DNA of 64,000 nucleotides from Alviniconcha marisindica (taxonomy: Eukaryota > Mollusca > Gastropoda > Provannidae). Under the pieces are notes generated by a model. It was given only the letters and a program-made list of their open reading frames with translations, searched no databases and had not been told where the DNA came from. The stretch lies in assembly GCA_018857735.1 (NCBI GenBank), contig JABMCL010000460.1:564501-628500 (forward strand), written 5' to 3'. The position numbers were made by a program, and so were the translations under genes. Each line of letters starts with the position of its first letter. Within the stretch, counting starts at the first letter, position 1. Shown here in pieces: positions 11,201 through 29,249 of the stretch.

Positions 11201-14200
11201 TTCTGTTATTATTATTGTTATGTCTGTTGTGGCCTTTATTTGGGTATTTGCTGATGCAGTCAGTGAAGGCTCTCCAGAGTGCTTTTAAGATACAGTCAAC
11301 TTCCCTGTCTGCATCCTTTTAGGGTTGGGTATGTAGGGCAGCAAGGTAATTAATTAAGCAACCAGTTAAACCCTGTAACTCAAACTCTTCTTTTTTTCTT
11401 TTCTTTTTTAACACAGAAGTATGTTTCAAAATTCAGCTTTATCTGATGCGGTTACTTTTTTGACTTGAGGAGTTCCTCTGGTTGATAGATGCTGTCATGA
11501 ATGCTGTTTGCGAAAGAGATGTCAATAATGGCTGTTTTGAAGTGAAAAATAGGTGATCTACACATTTTTCTGTTGGGTTTCATCTGAAATGACAGCTTAT
11601 GAAATTTGTATAGTGATAATAACTTTTGTTGTGCTGTACCCAGTGAACAGATTATAAGCTTTGGTGCTATGCGGTATCATAAGTGCATAGAATTAAGAAA
11701 ACATTAAAAAAATCAATACAGTGGACAAGGACTATGCATACATACAACAACACCTCATTCCCCCCCCCCCCCCGCAGTAAAGTTTATGAGGTTTCAATCA
11801 GCCACCAAGGGTATGCAGCTGGAGTTGTGTGTGCATTGCATACCTGGCCAGTTTCAAACTAATTAGTTAAAAAGGGGCTGGTTAGTTTATCGTCAGAAGA
11901 TGGTGACCTGGTCTGGTCTTGAAACAAAGTATATAATAATAATAATGGAAATTTGTAAAGCGCCTACCCTGCGGCTCAAAGCACTGAACATGCATAGTAT
12001 AACACACATAATGTACATCAAGATGGAAATGTTATCAGCAATTTAAAAAAATACAGAAGAGCTAATACATAATGTAGACAAGGGTTCAAGCGTAACTATG
12101 CTAAAGGTGCTCACACACACACTTACAGAGGACAATGTTGCTTAACTGAAATATTCTGAGAAGAGAAGTGTCTTGAGTTAGCTTTTGAAGGAAGAGGGAG
12201 TAGCAGAGTGCCTGATGTCTTGAGGGAGATTGTTCCTCATCTCTGTACTTGCTGTTGATGTAGCCATCTCATGGAATGTTGCTGTCTTCAAACATTTATC
12301 AGATGTATATTAAAACTGTTACGCTTATTTCAGGTTTTCACAAGCCATCAGACTTTGACAAGAGGATTCTGGTGTGGACGAAAATGTACCCAAATGTAGC
12401 TGGTGTGCCAGAGGAAGTGACGTAAGTGTAAATTCTGATTTGTTATTAGGCATGATGATGTATTTATTGTTAGAGAAATAGATGTTTTGAAGCATCTGGA
12501 TTATACCACTGGATTTACTGATAAGCCTAAGGGCATAAATGTTAACTGTATGGGCCAGGAACAAAAGCCCACCAGACCAAAACCCACCTGACAGAAGCCT
12601 ACCACCAAAGTTAAAGCCTTTACTGAAGCCCATCAACTGATTTGTTATGAAGTATAAAACAACTCTTTCCAGATGAATGTTTAGCATTATAGTACTTTTT
12701 TGATCACTATAGATGTTCAGTAATAAGTATATAAAAAAAACTTCCTTAAATCTGACATTTTGAACATCTCGTTGAGCAGTATTCTGTCACCTGCTGCAAA
12801 TTTTCACCACAGGTGTTAGAACAGATTGTTAAATGCATTTCATAAACAAGATCACAGCAAACTTCATTTTATTCTTTTGTGAGCTTTACCTGCATTTGAA
12901 ATTGAAGTATAATTATACATTTCTGAACTGGGTGAATATATAAAAGAGGGACTGAAGTGAAAAACATTATGGGCCCTATTAATATCAATGAAGATCAGGT
13001 CACTCCAGGTGCATTCTGTGGGGAATTCATAGAACACTCTCAGTGAGTGCTTTACATTTAATTAAGGGAAAGTATTGACTGCATGAATATGTACACACAC
13101 ACACACACACACTCTCAAAATCAATGGCATAATAATACATGAATGTAGTTCATTCATACAGAGCATAATCAAACACACCTGCTAACAAGATTGCTTGCAC
13201 GCAAACACACAATACAATACAATAATACTTGATTAATCCTTAAAAAGGAGATTCAGTTGTCTGCCTTTAGCAAATAATAACAAGTACTTAAAAACATAAT
13301 GAAGTACTATACTATTACTAAGTCTATACAGTTTCACTTGCTTAATTAGAATAAAAACTTAGTAAAATCAAATGAATAAACAGAAGAAAATACAGTTGCA
13401 ATCACAATGACAATGTTGCCCGTATCATGTACACACATACTAGTTATCACACCCTTGAGTTAATCTTAAGTAAGACACACACACACAGTCACTATATCTC
13501 TCTCTCTCAATCACGTCTTCTCAACAAACAAAAAACATCCTGGTTAAAAGGCACTTAAAATCACTATATATCCACACTCATGCCTCACATACATCAGCAC
13601 ATAATAGGATCACTCATAGGATCACAAGCACATGCACGTACAATGCCCCCAAAAGGCTTGTACACAAGCACATGCTGCTGAAAAGGACATGAAAAAGAAG
13701 CTATTACTGGTTAAAATACCATTTGAAGAGATTAATTTTTAGACTGGCTTTCGAAGGCAAGGGAGAGAAAGGCTGGGACAGAGTGAAAGGGAGAGAATTT
13801 TAGACTTGTGCAGCATAGAAGGCACAACCACCATGCATAACCACAGTAGAGAGGGTTAGTACACAGGTGGTAGTGGGGGGCAACCTGACTGTACCTACGC
13901 TTGTGCGCATGCCTCAAGCGTAGCGGAGCCCAAGTCACACAGGTCACTACCTAAACACCTGCCCCTTCACACAGAAGAGTCACTTGAGAAGGTTCATCCA
14001 GTGACAAACTTTACAAATCAGTCTTTAGTGGCATCACTAGTCAAGTAGTTGTTATGCTAATAAAACTGACAACAAAGACACACTCCATGGCAGCTGGTTA
14101 CTTCAGTTAGTTGCACCGCTAGGGCCCACCATTTTGATTTTGGTTGAACTTGATAGGGTTGCATCGTAGAGCTAAAACAGCAATAAAATCAACAAAAGCA

Positions 14201-15321
14201 ACCCACATTACAATCTCATACAAGCATACGATACTAATCTACAAAGAAAAGTAAAAGTTTAATATTTACATAGCAAAATAAAGTCAAATGGTCCCTACGA
14301 ATTCACTGTGGTGAGAACGCAGCAGTAGATGAAAAACTTGAGTCATGTGGTGAACAATCTTCGTAACATCTGACCTCGACCTCTGATCCGCACACAAATC
14401 GCTGACGTTATGAGAGAAAATAGTTCCCTAACCACTACCACTACCACCCGTAGACACCCACCCTCACTAATAACCTGTACTCAGAAAGAGACAGAATCTA
14501 TTTTTATCTCAGTTATTGTAATGTTAGCTGATAACATATCCATAGCTAGAGTATAGATGCTGCACTATGCATAACCAGTCCTGTTATTTATTGCTGCCAG
14601 AACTAGAGTTTAAGAAATCAAGAGAGTGTTTTAAAACAAAATCCTTTATTTGTTTTAATTTTGATCTCTTTTACCTCTTTATGGAAACTTTGACTGTGTG
14701 CAGCATAGACATTCTTTTCTGTGGGTTAAGCAAAGTTTCATCAAGAACTTTTCCTGGCAGTGACTTTGCCTTTTTTCCTTTTCTTTTTATAACACAAAAA
14801 CTGCACTGATGAAAAAGAAAGATTTTTTTTTTTCCCCCTTTGTAATTCTGCCAGGAACTTGTGCTATTTTGGTAAAAAGTCAGCTGAAAATTTTGCACTG
14901 TTAATGGTCGTTTTCAAGTAACATCATGGCAGTGAAGGAGTTAAATCTCCATTTGCGGGTAACAAGAACAGATTGCAGCAGAAAGAATTGATTGCAACAG
15001 CTGTGGAGAATTTCTGTTTGCGGGCAGAAATGTGTTAGAGTGGTGCCATTGGATATCTTTTATGAACCCCACCACCCTATTTTTGTTGTTGTGGAAAGAA
15101 CGACAAGACATGCTTTTAATTCTGATTTTTTTTCTCACAGGAATACCAAGATGAAGAAAGCAAAAGATATGTTTCGGATCCGAGTCAACATCTTGATGGG
15201 ACTGACTACCATTGTTCTGTGTATGGTGTACATGTCATCTGGGAAGAAAGCACAGGAGCGAGGAGAGAGCGTCATCCAAATGAACAGAGATCGGCATTTT
15301 GAATTTCAACAGCAAAAATAA
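5255..15321 (+). CDS. FAM162A: FAM162 (UPF0389) mitochondrial membrane protein, 3 coding exons
   Basis: The coding exons are 5255-5375, 12334-12421 and 15141-15321 (GT-AG, phases 1 then 2), giving a complete 129-aa protein. Exon 1 encodes a classic mitochondrial presequence: MSRFISTLFRLGL followed by scattered Arg and no acidic residues until Glu40. Exon 2 gives FHKPSDFDKRILVW, the counterpart of the HKPTDWQKKILIW block of human FAM162A. Exon 3 gives KDMFRIRVNILMG, a single membrane segment at about residues 85-101, and GKKAQERGESV just after it, matching the family's GKKA motif. FAM162A (HGTD-P) is a mitochondrial protein linked to hypoxia-induced apoptosis. Human FAM162A is about 154 aa; the difference lies in the N-terminal region. 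The symbol denotes the single invertebrate counterpart of FAM162A/B. The two introns are about 7.0 and 2.7 kb, and the first contains a LINE fragment. Confidence 0.9.
5912..6340 (+). mobile_element. Degenerate tRNA-derived SINE
   Basis: The segment starts AGAGCCGGTGGCGCAG, reminiscent of a tRNA-like head. It continues through a body with GTCAGATACGCAC and ATCCTGTAGTCC, which resembles mollusc SINE bodies as I remember them. The family was not verified. It lies in FAM162 intron 1. Confidence 0.45.
7233..7426. repeat. Inverted repeat, possible short DNA element
   Basis: The arm ATTATGTCGGATGTCAGG at 7233 on is the reverse complement of CCTGACATCCGACATAAT ending at 7426. The complementarity extends inward through ATTGCGACA / TGTCACAAT with about two mismatches over ~27 bases. 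The loop is about 140 bases. It lies in FAM162 intron 1. Confidence 0.6.
8150..9660 (-). mobile_element. Degenerate Jockey-type LINE reverse transcriptase fragment
   Basis: On the minus strand, broken frames carry reverse-transcriptase fragments in the expected order: SSTVPEDWRTTLITPVF, HIVISSIMQYAED, a DDTICQHPIS palm remnant, FHPDRCDVPSVTKSK, HGQMLKTVNSTHYLGVTLTSD and, further on, matches to the LINE 3' end. Multiple frameshifts and stops make it a pseudogene. It sits antisense inside FAM162 intron 1. Confidence 0.75.
9915..10715. other. FAM162 intron 1 segment rich in GACGTC/TCGGACGTC motifs
   Basis: Motifs such as GACGTCCGACC, ATCGGACGTCC, ATTGGACGTCA, GTCGGACGG, ATGACGTCAC and GACGTCCGATC recur, together with ATTGCGACA. 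The same motif types occur at 7233-7426. They may be remnants of one or more elements; no coding region was recognised. Confidence 0.35.
11060..12333. repeat. FAM162 intron 1 distal part with interspersed repeats
   Basis: At 11155-11220 there is a LINE-like 3' tail (GTGAGATACAGCGCTATAGAA then a TTATTA run). A poly-C run follows at 11760-11774. At 11935-12060 there is a copy of a dispersed repeat (GGAAATTTGTAAAGCGCCTA core) that recurs at 25088-25220 and 55992-56100. Exon 2 of FAM162 follows. Confidence 0.6.
12422..15140. other. FAM162 intron 2
   Basis: An AT-rich intron without recognised coding content. It holds short CA runs near 13092-13112 and 13478-13488, and a degenerate repeat at 13730-13870 with GGGAGAGAATT that resembles sequence near 56870-56895. 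Confidence 0.5.
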
Positions 15322-17619
15322 CTCTAAAAAATAATGTCTCAGTTTGGGCTTGATCCGTTGTACAATCACATATTATTATTTTCTCTACCTGGTGAACTAT
15401 GGGCATCGGATTCTTGGAATATTTTAAAGATCCTATTAAAGTCTAGGTTTCCTGTTAGTTCTGGCACTAGGTCATCAAAGAAATTATATTATTTTAGACA
15501 TTAGCACACATGTACACTTTATTTCCCTAATACTCAGTAGGTTTTGCTAGAAAGTATTTATGTTGCTGTGATTTGGTTTAAGTCAAAGGATTCTTCAAGA
15601 AAAACAAGGACACAAAAAAAAACAAGTGAGGTTTTGAAATGAATTTGTTTGATAAGCTGTGCATTTCTCTCTTTCTGTAAAAGTTATGACTTATTTCTGA
15701 TAATTTAAGTGGGCATACTTGAAGTAAAGATGGCCAGATAAGCTCCTTTCTGGGATACTGGAATCAGTTTGTTGATCGCCTGAAGGAAGGCCTGGGATGT
15801 CTGATACCTTCCTCCTGTCTGGAATCTCAGGGCCAGCATTTGAGCCCCCTTTCCTATCTCCACCTCTTTTTTCTCTCCCCTGCCTAGTTCTTTGTCTCTT
15901 GTTATTTTTCTGCTAACGGTCCCTTCTTCTGACTTTTTTCCAGAAAGTTCTCCATTTTTTTTTTTTTTAAAGTGATAGACGTTGCTTGTGCAGCTCTTGT
16001 TCAGCAGCTAGGAGATGGTAGCTGGTATGTGACATGTGCAGCTTGCTGCCATGCGGCACTGGTATTTTCCATTATTAACTTGTATAACCTTTTTTTTCTC
16101 CATTTCTGTCCATTCCTTTTTATATTAAAAAAATCTGATTTCAATAGATTGGATGATGATACCAGCATGTCCTACCTTTACATGCTTTTTTAACAAGGGA
16201 AATGTTGAAGGGACTAACTCTGTGAAAATTTGTGTTTGATGTTTTTGTGTGTATACTTTGTTTTATATTTGTGTATGGGTTGATTTGACTTTGGTAATGG
16301 GTTTACATTAGAAGAGTTTTGAAATGTGCACTGAGATGACCCAGTGCGGTTGACAGGATGTCAAAATCCAGTTACTGACTAACTAGTTTGATGATTCCAA
16401 TGAAAATGGCTTTGATGAAATTTGAAGGTCACAACATCATCAGAAAGATTGTAGCAAAAGTTGTGCTTTTCGGCAAATTCCTGTCTGATTTGGTTCAAAC
16501 TATGTATGATTATGACATACAATTAGAAAAAGGCATGTGCAGCAATGTTTGAAAAAATATGACCTCATTGTAACAGAAAATGGATGTAAGCAGAACTAAG
16601 TCTGATACCATTATGACCTCATTGTAACAGGCAATGGATGTAAGTAAAACAGTAAATCATATAGAGCAAAACAGTTCTTTAGAAGCAACTATCGCAGGGC
16701 AGAATGATGGGTGTGATTTATATTGCACATTCTCACCTGTTCCAAAGATTATTGCAGTATATTGTGTATCATGTATTGTGCTGTTTTCAATTAGTTCCTA
16801 TGAAGAGAATCTAGATCTTATTGTGCCATTTCTTGCATGAACATTCATGTGAGACTGTAATGGTCAGTGTTAGTTTGAAAGCTGAAGTTATGGTTTTGTT
16901 TGCTTATTTGGCCAATTTTAATTGTCACAGGATTGTTATACACAGAAAAGCTCACACACCCGATACTTTTGATGATAAGTGCATGCATTCAAGGGAGATG
17001 ACTAACACATGCAGGGAATTGAATGTGGAATATTTTTATTTTTTATGCTGCATTTTAATCTTTATGATGACCTTGAACCTTTTCTTTTTTTTATTCATGG
17101 TAGAACAAAAAGTTGTATTTTTCCTATTTAGATGTTGGTTAATGGATGTTTTGCTCATCTTGTTTTGTATTTGTTGTTGTTTGTAAACCTTTTTCAGGCA
17201 ACCAGATTTGTCTGAAGGTAGCAAGGAATAGGATGCTTGACTTTGGATCCCCCCCTTCCCCCCAAACAACCACTAAAACATGCATCTGTGTTTGATGCTT
17301 ATGACTTGGTGCCATATTTTGAAAACTGCAGTTATGTATTATGTACTGTGTGAGGCTTGGTGTGTTGTTTATAAACAATGTATTTCTTCTGCATTGCTAA
17401 AGACCTGTCACTGTAGAATAAGCAGACTGTTTCTGTGCAGAATATATATTGCAGAATCTTTATTGTTTGTGTGTGTAAATATAGAAATTTTCCTTTTGAC
17501 TGCATAAAATGACAGCATGTCAGTATACACAGTATAGTCAAACAAAGTTTCAAGTCAGTCATTCATACTTACCAGCAGCTCATTCAGGTCAACAGTATTA
17601 AATAAACACATACACTCAC

Positions 17620-17725
17620 ATTAAAATGACTGGGCGTAAAGCACAAAGTTACCTACTCACATTCGCCCTGATATAACTAATAGTTGACTAGGCATAAAAC
17701 ACCAGCTTACTTACCTACTCACACT
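17620..17725. repeat. Short interspersed repeat with GACTGGGCGTAAA motif
   Basis: The sequence TGACTGGGCGTAAAGCAC followed by TTACCTACTCAC, CCTGATATAAC and then TTGACTAGGCATAAAACACC is a near-duplicate pair. The same motif occurs inverted at 48310-48375 (GTTTTATGCCCAGTCAACC) and forward at 55484-55530, so it is a dispersed family. Confidence 0.6.
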
Positions 17726-17825
17726 AAAAAGTAATACCCTAAAATAACAGGTAGCATGCTGAGACACAAGCCATTATAATAAAAATTCTTTTAAAAAACA
17801 GTCCCCAACACTTCATTGGATGTTG

Positions 17826-18560
17826 CTACGGTGGACAGTGGCAGTAAGAAATGATGAATGGAACCAGCTCGTCTTGGCCCAAAAGCTGATCAGTCTGCTG
17901 GGTCTTGCAGAAGTGTGTCTGGAGGTCTAGGACAGGTCTGCCACTCTGCCTGCTGGTGGTTTTGGTGACCATGTCCTGTTCTTTGAGGCTGCTGAAGTGA
18001 CAGAGGCCGTTGAATACCACCACTGACCCCACTGGACCTGAAAAAACTTAGGACAAATACTGAAAGGCTTCAGCTGCTTCATAAGGTACAGCTGCTGGTT
18101 GCCCTTCTTCAAGGGGACCAGGGCATTCGGGGACCAGTCTGACTTGGCGTTGATGATGGAGCCCAGGTACTTGTATTCCCTCACAGTTGCTACCTCCTCT
18201 CCAATGATGGCCAATGGGCAAGGAGTCGGGGGATCTCTCCTGAAATCCAACACTGTCTCCTTGGTCTTGGAGATGATGGGAAGGAGGTGGTTGACCTTGC
18301 ACCAGCCCACAAGCTTCTCCACAGCACTGCAGAATGAGTTTTCACTCGTAGTGATGAGACTGGTCAGAGACATGTCATCTGAGAACTGAATGGGAGTGTG
18401 TCTTTGGCAGTACACCGGCAGTCTGTTGTATACATCGTGAACAACACAGGGGAGAGCACACATCCGTGAGGGGCTCCAGTGTTGGTGCAGACTTCAGTTG
18501 ATGTGGTGTGCATGTATCCTAGCAGTTCCATCTGTGTGCAGTTTTCTGGGACCAGTGTGT
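17826..18560 (-). mobile_element. LINE reverse transcriptase fragment (L2/CR1-like)
   Basis: On the minus strand an open frame of about 178 codons carries QFSDDMSLTSLITTSE (FADD-box equivalent), LVGWCKVNHLL, KTKETVLDFRR and VATVREYKYLGSIINAKSDW. In the next frame it continues with FNGLCHFSSLKEQD. These are the palm-to-thumb signatures of L2/CR1-type reverse transcriptases, but I cannot place the clade. It is truncated and frameshifted near 17995-18050. Confidence 0.8.
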
Positions 18561-19225
18561 TAAGGTGACATGGTTGGTATGTTCAGAGTGTGCCAAGGCC
18601 ACCTCAGGCTGGGTAACACTGGGTTGGTTAGTGTGTGAGTTCACATGCATTATCCTGACTGTGTCTAGCTGTTGTGGAGATGGGTCCCTAGGCCAGCTCT
18701 TAAGGTAATCCTTTAGTTTGAGGGTTAGGAGTATTTGTACAGTACATTTTATAGGACAAACTCCAAACTGGCCCACAGTCTGTTGAAAAGGACAATTGGC
18801 CAATTACCATTGCTTGGGGTGTGGCATAGGACATTGTCAGTTCTGTTTTTGTTCTTTGGTTTTGGGATACCTAAAATGTAATGGGAGCTTTAGTTGCAGT
18901 TACATGCTTTTTTTAATTGCCAGTTTGAAGACAATACGTGAAAAAGAGTGGCATCGATTAGTAAGATTTTGGTACTTGCTCAGCAAAGACTAGTCTTCCA
19001 TCTGCTTTTGACTCTGCACTTTGGATCCTCAAATCCAAAACTGTGTCACACCAACTTTTGCATATGACAATTTGTTATTTTTATATTCACTCTTCAGACT
19101 TTACACATTGACCAACCAGGTCCATTATCAATATTGATTATATATAATGCAGGTCTGTGGTGCCCATAATGTCAGGGCAAACTCAAGCATGCCTGTTTAC
19201 CCTTGAAGTGGTGATGATGATGAAG

Positions 19226-19400
19226 TGATGCTTTATGTCCTCAGATGTCAGTTGACATATTAGGGACAAGTTGTGACCAATGCCGAAGCATGGTGCAATA
19301 AATCTTTACGTCCACGGAAACCAGAAGGCTCATTAGGACGGACAGTCCAGGACGTCCACCTCGACTCTCACACAGCTCCTGAACCATGTGCCCTTGAAGT
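19226..19400. repeat. Dispersed repeat, copy 1 of 3 (TTAGGACGGACAGTCCAGG core)
   Basis: The core GTCCACGGAAACC, TTAGGACGGACAGTCCAGG and CACCTCGACTCTCACACAG recurs at 23440-23575 in the same orientation and at 52784-52960 inverted. It lies in the FAM162/MIX23 intergenic region. Confidence 0.75.
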
Positions 19401-21052
19401 GGTAACAGAAGTGTGAATATATAGCAGTAGATATACCCGGGAAGTCTTTTGTCTGTTGCCAATGTATTTTGTGCGGAGCTCTAATCCCAGATTTATATAT
19501 AAAATGGTTTGGAGGGAAGGGGTTGTCTTTTGTATGACTTGTTGAGATGACGTAGATGGTGTATTGTTGGCTTTAATTGTTGCTTGTTAGGGAACTTGAT
19601 GAATAATATAGCTGTGTTTAATACCCAGACCAGATGTCTCGTTAGATTACTTTTGTGTGTGCACACGCGCATGTCCGCGCATTCCTATGCTTTGAATGTT
19701 AACATAGGGGCTTTAGGTGGAGTTTTGATGTAAACCGAGTTGAGACAGCCAGTGCTTTTGTGGGGAAGGAGGGGGCTGGAGACAGGAGGGAGGTTGGATG
19801 CGGATGACAGGAAAGAGTGCCAGATTGGCTGGTGGTTAGGAGAAGGCAGGGGTGGTGCATGGGGGAGGAGGGGGGGGAAAGAGAGAGTAGCTTGAGCAGG
19901 GAAAAGTGTCAGGCAATACCAGTATGTGGTGCAGTTAATGCCGGGTCTGCTTATTGTGTTGCCAGTCAGTGTATTTTGTGTGGAGCAGTAATCCCAGATT
20001 TATGTATATATTATGAACAACAAACCCTGGCTTGGTGAACTTAGAGCATGTCACTTCGGTCAAGCTATTCAATAAAATGATTTTTTTTAAAGTAGTTCAG
20101 TTGTGACTTTTTATCCTGTTAAGTCTTTTCTTCTTCTGTTTTTATTAATATATTTTTTTTTAAAACATTTTTTATACTGTGCTGTCTACCATGGCACACA
20201 TGCACACACACTTGCTCTCTTTCTCTCTGAGATAATGAGACAAACATACTGAGGCATTTACTCAAATACACTTTATATGAAAATGAAATGTATAATGATT
20301 AATTCTGACTAAATACAGTTTTAACTTGCTTATAAATGGTCCATATACAATGGCCATCAGTATTGAATCATACAAAACACAATGTGCACAATCAAAAAAC
20401 AACTCATCCATATTCTGTATCACTGTATTCATCAGTCAGAAATACATCAATGAAGCACATGTACCAAGCGAATGGTCAGCATACAGCGCTATCGCACATT
20501 CTGGTGGTCTTGATACATGAGCAGGAATATCATGCATTCTGTCATTTTGTAGTTACTTGTTCATCTTGCTACTGATTTTGCAAATGCAATTTATTGTTGG
20601 CTGGAATAAGTATAAACTGAATTTTTTTCTGGCCTCAAAAGGCACAACCTTGGTAAAGATTGCAATGGTAAAGCAAAAATACAACAAAAATGCCTTTACA
20701 AATGCTGCATGTGACATTATTTCTGCCAATGAAAATATCAACATATTAATATTAACACCAACACACACAGTGATGTTTCTGTTTTCGTTCATTTCTTATG
20801 AACAGTTTGTCATGATTTCATGTTTGACAGTAACTTGCATTGAGCATAAACTAATGACCAAGTAGGAAATGCCAGTCATACAAATGCAACCACGAATGAC
20901 AGAGTCTTGATTTCATCCTCTTGTTTTCCACACATTTTCAAGAACACATCCTCCTACACATCAAACTGGTACAGACAGACTCATGACTGATCTCTCTCGG
21001 GCACGAACACAATTTGATGCAAATTGCAGTGTGCAACAGTACACAGTCTTGA

Positions 21053-27963
<6,911 letters not shown>

Positions 27964-28150
27964 GTTAAGTAAGAGTCACGTTTTAATGATATATCGCGAG
28001 ATCACAATTTGTTTTTGCAATAAATCTCTTAATTATCAATTAAATAAGAATCTGAACATACATTTTACCTAAAAAATTAGAAGAATATATCAGAAACATT
28101 TTTTCACAAAATTTGAAAGGATAACATGTTACATCCGGTACATGCCCAGT
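27964..28150. promoter_or_regulatory. Candidate bidirectional promoter of MIX23 and KPNA
   Basis: Only about 190 bases separate the MIX23 start codon from the likely beginning of the KPNA 5' non-coding exon, so both transcripts must start in or near this interval. It is AT-rich, has no clear TATA box, and has a CpG-containing stretch near its right end. Inferred from the divergent gene arrangement. Confidence 0.4.
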
Positions 28151-28248
28151 GGACGGAGAAGTGGCGAAGAAGAAAGTCAGTCGGATTACCTAATTTTTTT
28201 TTCGTCGATTAATCGCTCTATATTGTAACTTTTGTGATTTTGTTCACG
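28150..28248 (+). other. Probable 5' non-coding exon of the importin alpha gene
   Basis: The first coding exon begins at a spliced acceptor (29226), so at least one upstream non-coding exon is required. A consensus donor (CACG|GTAAGT) sits at 28248/28249, just downstream of a GC-richer segment. The transcription start cannot be fixed from sequence; the left boundary is a guess. Confidence 0.45.
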
Positions 28249-29249
28249 GTAAGTTGTTAGATGTTAGTATGATTAGTAATCCGATAGACATTAATTCAAC
28301 AAAACGATTATTTTAGCTTCAGAAATCCGTTCCGATTTAAGGCATATCTCCTAATTTTATTGATCAATGAAGTCTGGGTCACGTTTTTAGTCGACTGAAA
28401 GAAAGCGGAACCAACGCTTGTTTATTATAATTTTGTCGAAGAGAACAGCTAATGGTGGAATCGATTTCGGCTGCTTGGAAGAAAATCAACTGCGGGAAAA
28501 AGTATTTGATTTTATCCCACTATTGTGACTGTCAATGACATTCGACAGAGTCTACTCTGACTCCCATGTCCATGACTGAGCAAAGACTGAGATTCTTGAA
28601 ATTGTCAAACTACAAAAGTACAAACTAAAGATCTAAAGCTGAAACAGTGAAACTGAAATACTTAACTAAGTAACTGTTGAGTAGATGTGCTGTTTACCTA
28701 CCCCATCAAAATTCCATACCATTTATAATTCCCTGTTTTCATCTACTTTTGTGTCAAGTGCTCTCAACATTGCATAGTTTAGCTTACCGATTAATCTAAC
28801 ACCAAATGATGCGAAATGAATGCTTTTGCACCACAGAGCAGAAATAAACAAAATAAGTGCTAACAAAATTGCATGAATGTAGGATGTATCCCTGCAGGTT
28901 GCCTCTGCAGGGGTATGGTAATAAATAGAAATGATGAGATTAAATCTGGCTTCTGTTAAGTCTGTTAATTAGGCACAGAGGGGTACAAAAATACAACCAG
29001 GGATATGGAAATTAGCACTCAACACCACCACACATAATGCCTAATTTTGGCCAGAGAGGAATCCTTCAATTTCAAATTAAACCATGTACAGTACTGGCTT
29101 CCACTTTCCAGTGAATATTTTCATTGATTTTGAACTTGAAATATATATTTTTCAATGTATGTTAATTATGATTTATATGACTCTAGATTGATGATCCATT
29201 TTGCTATTCATTTTTATACTTTCAGGTTTTGAAACAGTTTCTGTACAAG

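Larger units (their letters stand above)
15322..21052. other. FAM162 / MIX23 convergent intergenic region with both 3' UTRs
   Basis: No exon was recognised. Possible polyadenylation signals are AATAAA at about 17598 and 20071 (plus strand, for FAM162) and, on the minus strand for MIX23, AATAAA at about 20590 and 20141. Which are used cannot be decided here. Contained repeats are listed separately; a ~30-base direct duplication (GACCTCATTGTAACAG) occurs at 16560 and 16614. Confidence 0.4.

Noticed and set aside
17927..18463. 178-codon open frame that might be a host gene
   Set aside because: Its motifs (FSDD, KYLGS, DFRR) are those of a non-LTR reverse transcriptase, so it is annotated as a LINE fragment instead.
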